64,000 bases of DNA from Zhengitettix transpicula (lineage: Eukaryota > Arthropoda > Insecta > Orthoptera > Tetrigidae), in contig CM073596.1 of the NCBI GenBank assembly GCA_037074705.1, positions 51,054,001 through 51,118,000 on the forward strand. Reading direction: 5' to 3'. The position numbers were made by a program, and so were the translations under genes. The notes below the pieces were generated by a model. The model was not told the DNA's origin and ran no database searches. It saw only the letters and a program-made list of their open reading frames with translations. Shown piece after piece: positions 48,100-59,439 of the stretch. How positions within the stretch are numbered: position 1 is the first letter of the stretch; each line of letters begins with the position of its first letter.

Positions 48100-50060
48100 T
48101 TGAGTGAATTGTTTCGGATGTATTTAATATTAAATTGGTACATACATAATTATAATTATTAAAAATTTTATGGATAAAATAAATAAACATGTGTCGTGGG
48201 TTAGTGTCTGACAAGATAACACCGGGACAGAAGATAAGGGGGAGACGGTGATTATATTAAGGCATGGGATGAAAGAAAAATGTAGAGGGAGCCAAGGTTG
48301 AAAGCAACATGGGATCTCGAGGTATTAAAGTATTTAAACTGTAAGAGAAACACGATTTTTGAAGAAATAGAGCGCGACCGGTGCTTCGAATCTTTTCATC
48401 GACCTGGTGATTATACTCCAGGAGACGTAATCTTCTACAACCTCCCCGCTTGAGGTTTATTAAGGGTAGCCTCACACACATTCCATGGTCCTCTGCATTT
48501 TCGTCAAACCGCCTTCGCCTCTTTCTCCGCCGCGTCAAGAGGACACAACTGATTTAACATTGAGGCCTCGTAACGCCACTTCTGTCTAATCACGGGAAGA
48601 AAAAATCGTCTCCCTAAGGACAATCTCGTCTAAGACATTGCACATGACGCAAGTAGCCTTCGGGACTGAGAGTAAAAGGTGGTTGTCTGACTCAGATCCC
48701 TGCCTTTCCTAACCGACGATGTTTATCCTTGCAAAAATAAACTCTATCTTTAATCTGTCCTCGTCGGTCACATTCGTCCTGTCGGTGGTTGTAGCAGAAC
48801 ATCTGCTTTATTCATGCATAAGATGGACACGACGCAGCCTTGCCACGACGTCTCTTTTATTTTATTCCTCCTCTTCCCCGTGCCTCAGCTACACGCCAAA
48901 CGTAAATAATCTTTCCTTCCAGTCAATGCCAAATTCCTTTTAAACTGTCCTTCGTTTACAGTTGGAACTGTTGAAAAGCTTCGTGGTCAACCAATTAGGA
49001 TTCGCTCTCTAAATAAGCCGTCGCCTTTGTCTTCTGGAAACATATTTGAACAGAGAACTGCTCGAAAATAAAAATGGATACGTCTAGTTGAAATTATTTA
49101 CATGAGGATTTCAGAGAAGAGTTGCATAATTATGGTAGTTAAGAAATGCATCTCGGGTTTTCGGTGAACAGCAATGTGTGGACCATGTTCTTCCGGAGTG
49201 AAGGAAACGTCCCCGTTCAGATAATCCGTGTGGATGGGAACCCGAGATGCATTTCTTAATTCTAATCACCGGGAAAGCCTTCGATCTTTGGTTAACTGTG
49301 GGAATATCCACTTTACAAAGCTGCAGCTTCGACGAGGAAATAACAAGTAGGAATTGCACTCGGCGTTGCGGGGAAACCCCCAAATTCTCCTTAGCACTAG
49401 CGTCTATTTCTGTGCTGAGCAAGTATCTGCTAAATGGATTGGTGCGTCCTCGAGTTCCAGTCGCCTCACATTTCACAGCAAGATTACTGTCGTGGAGGAA
49501 AAGCAGACTCGAGTAGACGAAGATCTGGCAACGAAGGAAGAAAATAAATTAGCAGATTACTCTTTATTTGGAGAGCTGGACGGAATAGAATTAACCAATT
49601 TTTATGTGCGGACGAAGAACTGTTTCTTTTTTGGCATTATATCCGTTAGGCGTGTCACTACTTCACTTAAACTAATTTTCTCCTCCCTGTCTAACCGTAA
49701 ATTACGCGTATAATAATAAACACTTTTCATATATATTAACAAATAACCCTGTTTTCAGTCTCAATATTTTGTTTTCCTTTGAAACTTTCGATTTTCTCGG
49801 TCATAATCTATAATATTTATACATTACTATTACTGTGTACATTTTAAGATTATATTATTTTAAATAACCTTCTGTTTTAACATTTTTAAATGGATACCAT
49901 CTGAATTATATATATTATATAACTACTATTGAAATGATATGTAATATTCACATGAAAGCTATTTAAAAATAATTTTTAATAATAAGATTTATTAGTACAT
50001 ATGAATATATATTGTTTATAAATATTGTAGATGTAAAATGTTGAATTTAACTGATGTTGA
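48100..50060. other. Intron segment, no gene seen
   Basis: Contains the small hairpin at 49139-49259 and otherwise unique-looking DNA. Overlapping plus and minus frames of about 90-120 codons at 49111-49713 are open on both strands and show no domain. Confidence 0.4.
49139..49259. repeat. 121-bp hairpin with perfect 19-bp ends
   Basis: TTAAGAAATGCATCTCGGG (49139-49157) is the exact reverse complement of CCCGAGATGCATTTCTTAA (49241-49259). The 83-bp interior is unrelated to the GAAACG family. It could be a tiny MITE or a structured RNA; no target duplication is obvious. Confidence 0.85.
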
Positions 50061-50575
50061 TATATTCGTTAGGCGAGTTAAACAAAAACAGTCTTTTATT
50101 ATAAATCTTAGGATTTTAGTCGAGAGATTTCGACTTGTTGTCATATTCATTCAAAAACCAACCTAGAAGTATGATAAGATACCTTTCTTATTGATTATAT
50201 ATGTGTAAAAATGTTTTATAATGACGCCTGGAACTGATAAAAGGTTGTTTTTTTAATTTCCATAACGCATATTATAGAGAACATCGGAATCTTCGAAGGA
50301 AAATAAATAAAATATTTGTTTATAATATAAATTGAATATAATCAGTCTGAAAAAAAGAAATATTTAAATAAACATCCCCCCCCCCAAAAAAACAATAAAA
50401 AAACTTGTTAGTTCCCTCACGTAAGGGAAGCTTACTTTACGTCTCCATATTATGAAGGCATCTTATCACATCTGTCCAAGAGATTTATTATGTTCGTCTG
50501 TAGCAAGGATGCACAGCGACCATTTTGAAAAAACTTTATTTTACATTTCTGTTAGAAATTCTAATTTTTTTGCTA

Positions 50576-50595
50576 ATATATATATATATATATAT
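50576..50595. repeat. (AT)n microsatellite
   Basis: About 10 units. Confidence 0.9.
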
Positions 50596-50665
50596 TATTT
50601 TTCCACTGGTTGTTCAGAATAGCAAAATTGATGCTAGCCCTTTTTTATTTTTTTTAAAAATTATT

Positions 50666-50857
50666 CTAACTAGATAAATAAGTAGCCAAATAACATGGAA
50701 AAATAAGTGTTAAATAAATACCACATACAACGTTACGGCAATCCTTGTGGCTTTCGTCAGCAACAGTGAAAGTAACAAGGATTGCAGAAACGTTGTTTGT
50801 GATATTTATTTAGCACTTATTTTTGTCTGTAATTTGGTTATTTATTTATCTAATTAG
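50666..50857. mobile_element. Foldback element
   Basis: CTAACTAGATAAATAAGTAG (50666) pairs with GGTTATTTATTTATCTAATT (to about 50857). The inner stem CAATCCTTGT pairs with ACAAGGATTG (50775-50784). The core appears as ACAACGTTACGG and GCAGAAACGTTGTTTG, with CTTTCGTCAGCA in the loop. The outer arms match the TCTGTA(T)TTGGCTAT ends at 39658 and 46051. Confidence 0.8.
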
Positions 50858-50999
50858 TATATTTTTAAAACCGAATTTTATAATTATTTAAAATATCCTC
50901 ATTGGAACCTTCCTTGTTAACATTATAAAACTCTTCACCTTTTACAATTTATTATTTAAATTAATATTTTTAATTTCCGTAGTTTCCATTTTCTCTGCC

Positions 51000-53900
51000 T
51001 TAGCAGTCAAAATATCTGTTTTAGTCTGTATTTATTTATGGTATGATGAAGACTGAATGTAATATTCGAAAACTCTCTGCTTCGTTTCGTATCACCACTG
51101 CTTCATTCCTGCCTAGTTCGTTTCCCTTCTATTTTTCCCCACCATCATTTCTGAGTTTCGCGATGAGCCTCGTTTCACTGTCGACCAAACCAGAGGTCTC
51201 CAGCTTATTTTTCCGTCAAACCGATCTGTTTAAGTGGAGGGTGATGAGTTCGAGAGCTCGCTTCGGTGCAGGTGACGAACGCGCACTAATGAGTGATCGA
51301 TTTTTCCCGGGCTTGTGTGCCACGTGCATTCGCCAGCATCCACCCCCTCATCCCTCCTCGTTTCCTATTTCTTCGCAATTAAACAACTCACGAGCGTGCA
51401 CACACACACACACACACACACACAGGACAAGTTCCCACGCGGTCGCCAACGTGGACAATCCCTTTCTTTGTTTTCCGTGGTGGGGAAGAGAGTTTAGCTA
51501 ACGCGTGTTACGAGCTGCTTTGCTATTTGAATATTCTCTTACCTTATTTATCGAGTACATAAGAGCTGCGCCGCTTTTCTCTGGCGATCAGCAAACACCG
51601 GCTAACAAGTTTGAAACTCGTGCATCCTTAAAAAGAGATGGTAGGGAGCGTTAGTCAATGTATTATGGAATTCGTAAATATTTGCTGCAGTGTAACACAG
51701 GGAAATCGGGATAAATCGGCAGTGTAAGCCATTTCTGGGTAATATACTGACATTTCGGGAAAGGGTTGAAACAACTTGGAATTCTAATCGGAGCTTCCTG
51801 AGATCGTTAATATGGGCCAGAACTATAAAAAAAAATTCTAGAATATTTTTTTCGGCCTACCTGCCACTAAAATTTCAGCGACCGAAATTAATTAAACGAA
51901 TGCAACAATACAAATTTATTAAATAAACAGAAAAATAATTTTTGTCACAGAGAATCCATTACCAAAAAATTAGTACAATGCTACGTTTCGTCGAAAATTT
52001 TGGGACATCAGGTAATTTGAATATATGTGGATGTGTGTGTTAAATTAGAAGATCAAATAAATTTAGTGTATTAGACTGTTTCCTTTTTTCTGACAAATTA
52101 ACTTTATTTATTTATTTTAATAATTGTCAGGTTATATTAAATATAATGCGTAATAAAATTCATTTTTGTTTCCCGTGTTATATTTATGTTGCTATAATGC
52201 GTAAGAAATTGCAAGGCTCTTTTTTTTTTGTCGTGGAGGAAGACGCTGGTGACACGTACATTTTGTCGCAAATGAATATACAGCTCACTGAAATCAGTAG
52301 AAAAAACCCGCGGTTGTTCGGCAACGCTGCTTGGCCCGTCCTTCATTTTAAGTGTTCTTTCTGGTGGACAGATTCACGGTCACGTCCCTCTCGCGGGAAA
52401 TACCAGTCAAGTGCCATGCAAATTTTAATTGAACTATTGTCATTACGTGTATTAAATTATTTCGACCTGTTATACAAGTTTAAAAATTGGTAATTAACTG
52501 AGGAAACCTTTTCGGATGTTTAAGAAACATATGAAAATTTTTTATATTTACATTTAAGGCATAACTGCTCGCAATTACAACGGATTTTGTTGTTGTTGAG
52601 AAACCACGTCTAATGTGAAATACTACGCTGAAACCGTACACTCGTAATTTTCTAAAACCGTGATAGCTACAACTGGCTAATAAAGAAATAAAATGGTGAG
52701 ATCATTTCTGGGTTTTATTATTTGTATGAATTGATATTCGTGTTCTTCGTATTTATACAATAAACAAATAAATTGCCCATTTCAGAAAAATAAAATAAAA
52801 ACAATTGAAAAAAATATAAGTAATATTTTCCTTTACGTTGTTTATTATTAATAAGATATATTAAATAAATTGACAGCCATTTTTAAATTATTTTTACTCA
52901 ATACAATCAATACATTTAAAAAATCTTGTTGTTTACTTTACGTTTCTACGGTAACAGAACATAAACAATACGATGAAAGCACAAAAACGTATTTTTGTGT
53001 TATTGAAATATTTTAAACTGACTTATTTAATTTATCTTATTGACCAAAATATAATTCTACAACAGGACCTTTTTCACGTGTATATTGGAGTTTCGGGAAT
53101 TATAAATAATACAAAGCCATGTTCGTTTATTTATACCTGTCAATAGTAGATTATATATAAAAACATTTTGATATACATTTCAATATTCCAGTAATTGAAA
53201 ATAATTATATTTATGGTCCATTAAAATGTATAGTTTGTACTTTGGGAATGTTTTATTTTTATTTTTCATTGAGGTCAAAATGAATGTCTTGTTACCAGTA
53301 CGTAACCGTTGTCAAGGCGATAAGAGTTATGTGTCCCGAATCTACTTTTGAACAAAGTGCGACCCCCATGGCCTATTTGCGCTTCATTTCTCATGTATGT
53401 CGCATCAATTCACGATGTTTTGCTGGTAAGCTTTCCCGTTTAGTCTGACCCGTCGTGTTACTTTGGATCTGTCTGGTATTCTTTGCGAATTGAACTGCGC
53501 GCCCCCACGACGCCCTTCGCGGAGTACTTGTATAATAAGTAAGTGAAGTCCTCGCGAATGCAGGCCATTGCCGCCTCGGCCCCCACCTCGACCACTAACC
53601 TTGCCCAACTTACGGACCGCAGTGCGAAAACTACGAGGCTTTCCGTTCCAGGCCTGCGCTCGCCATGTTCGTGACATCGATCGACCGACCAGTAGGCTTC
53701 CAAGTCGCCCGTAATTGCGTTAACTCCGCACCAGGGGCTTCCTCGGCTCTGGGTTCGAGTCCCCGTCCAACCCTGCTCACGGAGAACCGTTATCCACCCT
53801 CAACAACACCTCCCTCACCCGTTACACTGTTAAATTGTAATAACATTGACTTTCGTGACACACTAAATTATATTACAATTTTTTTTTTACACCTAGTTTG

Positions 53901-55300
53901 TCTTCCACTAGTGTTTGACAAAGACAGGACGATATTTTTTCGTAAAAAAAGTTATGAACTTATTTTAGTTTATAATCAGTCATTGTTCTTCCAGTAATAA
54001 GATATTATCTTGAATGCTTATTACAATTGCATCCGCAGTCGATTATTCCTTACCGCGGAACTTTCCACTCTGCAGAATACGGTCGGTTACAAAAACCTAA
54101 CCCGGAAACGGATAAATTATTCATATGAATGAAATTATAATATTAAGATATATTTTATTATTTTGAATGTTTAATAATACCAATTTCTAATCGGTCTAAA
54201 TTAATATAATTTTAGACTTTTTCAAAATTTCTTTACAATTTTTAAGTATTATTTTTAAATTAAATGTAAATAAAATTGTGGCAGAATATTACTATATATA
54301 AATTTTAAATCTCGATTGTAGACCCTGACTCAAAATTTTATATAGATTAATTGAGTTAAAGGCGGCCAAAAACTACTGAATTTTTTAAGAAATCTAAAAT
54401 TCTATTAATTGAGACTGATAAAAATGTGGGTGTTATTAAAAAATAAAAAGGTATGTATGGAATGTGCTAAAGGTCTTTTTATTCATGCGAACTCCTTTAT
54501 AAACACTCGAGTACTATTACAAAATTAATATAAGATTTTTTTAAAAAAAATTTTTTGTAATCAATAATCAACGAACTGTTATTGGTCGTAAACTACATTT
54601 ATTTTATTTCGCAGTAAGAGCCAAGTTATTAGCGCCAGTTACAAAGAATAAGTAGATGTTACATTTGTTTGCTAAATATGAAATATTAATAATTTATAAT
54701 TAAGTTTAACCTCCCAAGAAATAACACGTTACAAAAATAGCGCTGAACATGGAGGGAAATATTATAAAATGTTATTCTACTAGCCTCCTCACCCCAAAAA
54801 AGTATATATCATTATATAACCATCGAACTAATTTTCTTTGTACCTCGTAAAAAATCATTACCACTAAAGCCATTACATAAGTACAAATTAAAGATTTTTT
54901 TCGTTGAACGTGGTTTGCGTAGAGCGTCTGAAGAGCTTCCTAGAGGTTTTCATTATGAGAATTAAGAACTTACGGGGCGGTAATTGCTCACCGGAGGACC
55001 AGGGACGTTGCAGCTACGTGGCCGGCCTCATGTCTGCCACGTTTCAAAAGAAATTGGGCTACTGGCACAGATGGAGGAGGAGGTTGCTGTAGCAGGTAGT
55101 AGTTTCTTCGCCACCCCCAGAAATTTCACGCTAGAGTGACGATTTCGGAAAATAGCTGAGCTACATTATCGGCAACAGACATTTAAAGTTGGAAGATCTG
55201 CTCAGAACCTCGGAACGAATCGACGTGTGTCAAGTATTTTATCTGACGATTTTAAGGGCGTGAGTATAGATTGTGACTGATGCCAGACTTCTTGCAGTGT
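51000..55300. other. Intron segment, no gene seen
   Basis: A 152-codon plus-strand frame at 51043-51501 ends in His/Thr repeats from a CA microsatellite and has no recognised domain. A core fragment (TACGTTTCGTCGAAA then ACATCAGGTAAT) lies at 51978-52015. GC-richer DNA at 53430-53800 contains a B-box-like GGTTCGAGTCC at about 53752 without a full tRNA. The 52700-54900 region is very AT-rich. Confidence 0.4.
51398..51424. repeat. (CA)n microsatellite
   Basis: About 13 CA units. Confidence 0.95.
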
Positions 55301-55304
55301 ATGT

Positions 55305-55308
<4 letters not shown>

Positions 55309-55333
<25 letters not shown>
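55309..55333. repeat. (GT)n microsatellite
   Basis: About 12 GT units. A short (CA)n run of about 8 units follows at 55514-55530. Confidence 0.95.
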
Positions 55334-55335
<2 letters not shown>

Positions 55336-55799
55336 TGCGTGCGTGGTAGACGAAAGTGTGACGCCGTATGTGGGGCACGTCAGCAGCCAGCAGAGCCGAA
55401 ATTCTCCTCTTCTGTCGCAATACTTTAAGCAAGGAAGGTCACATTCCTTATTATTCGCTGATAGAAGCCGCCTGCCTAATCAAATTCGTAAATGACTCTT
55501 AGAGCCGGTGTTTCACACACACACACACACTAAACTGACATCTTGGGAAGAGATAATCTCCAAGGTTCTCATCCACGACATTTGAGTCCGTCTGGCATTA
55601 CTATCTAGACCTTACAATTCTGCTCTATTTATTTACGAAGATGATAAGCCATTTAAACCATGTGATTAATTTTTCTTTCATTTATCTTTATCATTTTTAA
55701 ATCAAATAATCCATTGTCTAAATTTGAAAAATATAATAAACACACTCTTGATATATTTGATCGTCATAAAATTTATTACTTAATTATTTGTAAAAAAAA

Positions 55800-56600
55800 T
55801 CTTCTAAATGTTATATCGGTCAAACAAAACGTTCTTTAAATAACTAAATATATTGGCCATCAGTCAGAAACAGTTTATTAATAAAAAATCTGATTAATAC
55901 AATATATATCACTGCGTTTTGTCCCCAATTTGTTAAACAATATAAAGATGAGACCTTAACGATTGATTGAAAAATTTCTCAATAAATTTGATTGTATAGG
56001 CTTCTAAGATTTTCAGTGATTAAGTTCCATAAATTGTTAATATTAGATAAAATAATATTGAAATCTTGCCTCCATTCCCTTAGTATATTCAGACGAATGG
56101 CACCAACATATACTCCCTTAGAGCAACTTACAAACTCCTAAAAATAAATTAAGTCCCATGACCTACATTCATTAAAATTTAATCGCGTCTTTAATTTTCA
56201 TGATATATCAGTCTCTGGAATGTAAGTTATTAAAAGTAATCTTCATTAATATGAATATCAAACAACATACTGAACGTGGCAACAACTTAGCCTTAAGTAA
56301 ACTTTGACACGCATCATCTATTTATCTGTCTCTCTTTGCATTTGAAATTCGTTTGAGTTACTTTACGATTTCAACCCTCGTTTGACAAAGACTTAAATGG
56401 AGGTTGAAACGCTACAAGTATTTATTTTTTGTAAATGGAAAGGAATAATATAATCGTTAATGGCCAAATACGGCTGAAGAAAAAGTTCAATAACAATTTT
56501 TTCTTATACATATAGGACGTTTCGTTCTTACATTAGGACCTCTTCAGGGTATTCAGGTGTATGTGGATGAAGAGTCTGACTGTCCTGGCCATTAACATTT
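55800..56600. mobile_element. Hairpin-family fragments
   Basis: TTGGCCATCAGTCAGAAA (about 55854) with CTGCGTTTTGTCCCCAA marks one decayed arm. AGGTTGAAACGCTACAAG lies at 56392. At 56516-56552, GGACGTTTCGTTCTTACATT is followed by AGGACCTCTTCAGGG, and GGCCATTAACATT follows at 56584, complementary to AATGGCCAAATAC at 56459. No frame is coding. Confidence 0.55.
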
Positions 56601-57370
56601 ATGGTATATTTATTTTTCTTTGTTATCTGAAGCTCAACTTTTTCGTATTATTTTAGCATAACATGCATTAGTTTCTAACTTTATTATTAATTTAGACTTC
56701 AATTTAAATCATTTAATAGCTTACTGTTGATAATCGTTTTTAACGCCCTAAATCACTTTTTTTATTTGTGTTTATATTAACAAGTGAGCGAAATTTAACA
56801 AGCCCGTAGATCTGGGAAAGTAGCACACAGAAACGACCATCACTGCAAAACGTGCCACCAGCAATTGTAGATTTTTCCGCTTGTCTTTTCTCTTTCATCC
56901 AAATTTTACGTCGTCTTCGTTTCCGTTACCCGGCCGCAACCTATATTTTCGGCGGCGGGGCAATACCAAGAAGAAAAAAAAATTTCCCCTCGCTTATCGA
57001 CTACGATAGCATTTCAGTTACATCGTCTTCGCACATTCCTTTTATGTCGGTTATCAGGTAGGAGAAAACGAGAATGAGTCATCTTTGGAATTTTCACCGA
57101 TTTTGAAGCTATTTATGGGCATGAGTACCAACCTTACTGCTGGAAAAGCGGGACAAAGTCGTCTGTAAAGCGTAACGTTGACATACTCTCCTTTTTTTAG
57201 TATTTTTACACCATTCAGACAAAAAAGTGATAATATAAATACTTGTGTGGTATTTATATTATTACTGTTTTATCTACATTGGCTGTGTTTCTTGTTAATT
57301 ATTTTCAATCAGACGTAAATTTATTTTTTATTTTTACCCGAGTTACAAGTTTTTTTAATTGTTATTAATG

Positions 57371-57492
57371 CCCCCCCCCCCCCGGGCCAAGAATTCTGTA
57401 AAGAAAAATGAAAACAATATAAATCTATTTACCATTAAAACCAACCCATCGGGATTGACCTAATAAATATATAGTCAAAAGGGGGGGGGGGG
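57371..57492. repeat. C13 and G12 homopolymers 98 bp apart
   Basis: C13 occupies 57371-57383 and G12 occupies 57481-57492. The pair is mutually complementary and each run could form a G-quadruplex or i-motif structure. Lengths are likely unreliable in assembly. Confidence 0.85.
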
Positions 57493-57786
57493 ATGACGGT
57501 TCTTGCGGTGTTGTCAATACTCTCGCTGTTATCAACAGTGAATATAATTTAAAACTCTATCTGTGCGCCGCAGAACTACGCACGTCGCCATTTTCCGGGT
57601 GGAATGACTTTGATTCGATTTACCAGTCTCTGGAAGTACTACTTTTTAATTCCCGGAATTAGATTTTTGGTCGATTATTTTTTTTCCTCATTCGTCTATT
57701 ATGTATCGACATTTATACTTATTATATTTTCCTTTATTAATAATTTTGTATTAAAGGGCAGAAGAACTGCTTCCTATTGAATTAAA

Positions 57787-57899
57787 GGATCACAATGGAA
57801 AAGTATTGACCTAACCGGAAATCAAACCCAGTACCTCTACACAAAGGGGATGTTCTGGGTTTGATGCTCGTTCCGGTCGAGATTTTTCCATCGTGATGC
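57787..57899. repeat. Hairpin, 57787-57833 paired with 57851-57899
   Basis: GGATCACAATGGAAAAGT pairs imperfectly with TTTTTCCATCGTGATGC, and CCGGAAATCAAACCCAG pairs with CTGGGTTTGATGCTCGTTCC. The loop is about 17 bases. The GGTTTGATGC segment is loosely B-box-like. It does not carry the GAAACG core. Confidence 0.75.
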
Positions 57900-59430
57900 A
57901 TTAATTTTGTATTATTTTCTGAAGTTTTTATTATATATTTAATCGTCTGATTGTAATTGTAAGAGCTTTGTCCTTGATTACAGACTGTTAATAATTTATT
58001 TATTTATTTGGTACGGACTTTTTTCCATTTTCCGTTAGGCAAATAGTTACAAAATTATCAAACATTTGTTTTACACAATTAGCCATAAATCAAAATATAT
58101 TATCTTTAATCAACATTAATAATTCAGAAAATTGTAAATTAAATAAATGAATATCTAAAGTATTGACCAAATTTGACATTCTCATGATTGGATTGCTGAA
58201 AGTATAACTTTTTGGTCTATAATGCTTTACCGCAAACAGACATTTCAATCTAGAGGGTGTAGAAGGAACTCTAAAATTCAACTTGTCAAGTAACTACGCA
58301 ATTAATATCATTATCCACTGACTTATAAATAAATTTTCAGTTTTTAGAGCAACGTTGAGATTTAAGATGAGGGATTTTCAATGCTGCAGCAGTGTTTTTA
58401 TGATTATGATTTCTAATTGGGGCTGGAAAATTCAATCCATGAATCTAAATTTCTCTTACGTAAACCTCAAGTGTAAAATATATCAGATTGTTATTAACGT
58501 TGCAAGAAATTCTTACAGTCGATATACGAGTGCAGTAAACGAGGTTGCTGACCTTAAACGGTCAAAATTCAATTGGGACAGTTTGGACCAAGTTCCCGTG
58601 TCCCGCGTATTCATTTGAACGCCCTGTCGCAAGCAACAGTCTGGTGGTCTCTAGTTCGCTCTAAAATTAATCGTATAATTACGATTGGGAACGTTGAGAG
58701 TCGGCGGCGGCGCTGCTTTGTTCGGGCGTCCCCAGGCTTTGCATAAATTAGCAGAGCGTCGACGTCAGCGGCAGAGAGGGCGCGCCAACGCATTCCCCGC
58801 TGGTGTCGGGAAAGGGGAAAAAACTCTTGGAGAGCGATATGTCGGTAATGACTTTCACAATACGGCGAACCAGGCTGCTTTGTCTAACCGAATCGGGCGA
58901 ATGTTTCGTCACGTTGTGCTGCGTAAAGCGGGGAGGACAGCTTGCAAATGAGGGTCAGCAGCGATTCATCTAAAATTGAAAAGGCCTCCGGCTGTTGCGC
59001 GTCCATCCTGTCCCACAACTTGCTCTGCCTCTCTACTGCAATGTTATACGTCAAATTAATGCATATTATGGACGTAATTTTAATTGTTTTAGTCGGTAGT
59101 TTTTCATCGCTTTAATACACGAACCACTGGAGGTGAATGGATGAAAATGGTCATTCTCTGAATTAAAAATTAGACGTGGTGTAGGGACACATGAAGGAAA
59201 TTCCAGCAAAGAGGAACACTGAAAAATCAGCGCGATCTAAAACTGACCGACTTTAACGACGGAGGGGGAAAGAAAATCTAGAACGTTTCGAACAGTAAGA
59301 AAATACTCCATTCGTTATCAGGGAAATGGTCACAGATCTGCAAAAAATTAAATTATAATATTTATATAAAAACCAACAAGGCAATAAAAGTTTTAAATAT
59401 TATTAGGCAACTTCTGCCTTTTCAAAAATT
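57900..59430. other. Intron segment with a GC-richer patch, no gene seen
   Basis: About 58540-59030 is GC- and CpG-richer, with frames open on both strands (58611-58951) and no domain. It could be conserved regulatory DNA. Confidence 0.4.
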
Positions 59431-59439
59431 CGAAATTCT

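Noticed and set aside
51043..51501. 152-codon plus-strand frame
   Set aside because: Ends in a CA-microsatellite-encoded His/Thr stretch, with no domain and no splice context.
57020..57066. Acceptor-like TTATCAG followed by GTAGGA
   Set aside because: The donor half is weak and the pyrimidine tract is broken by purines, so it does not meet the ratchet pattern.
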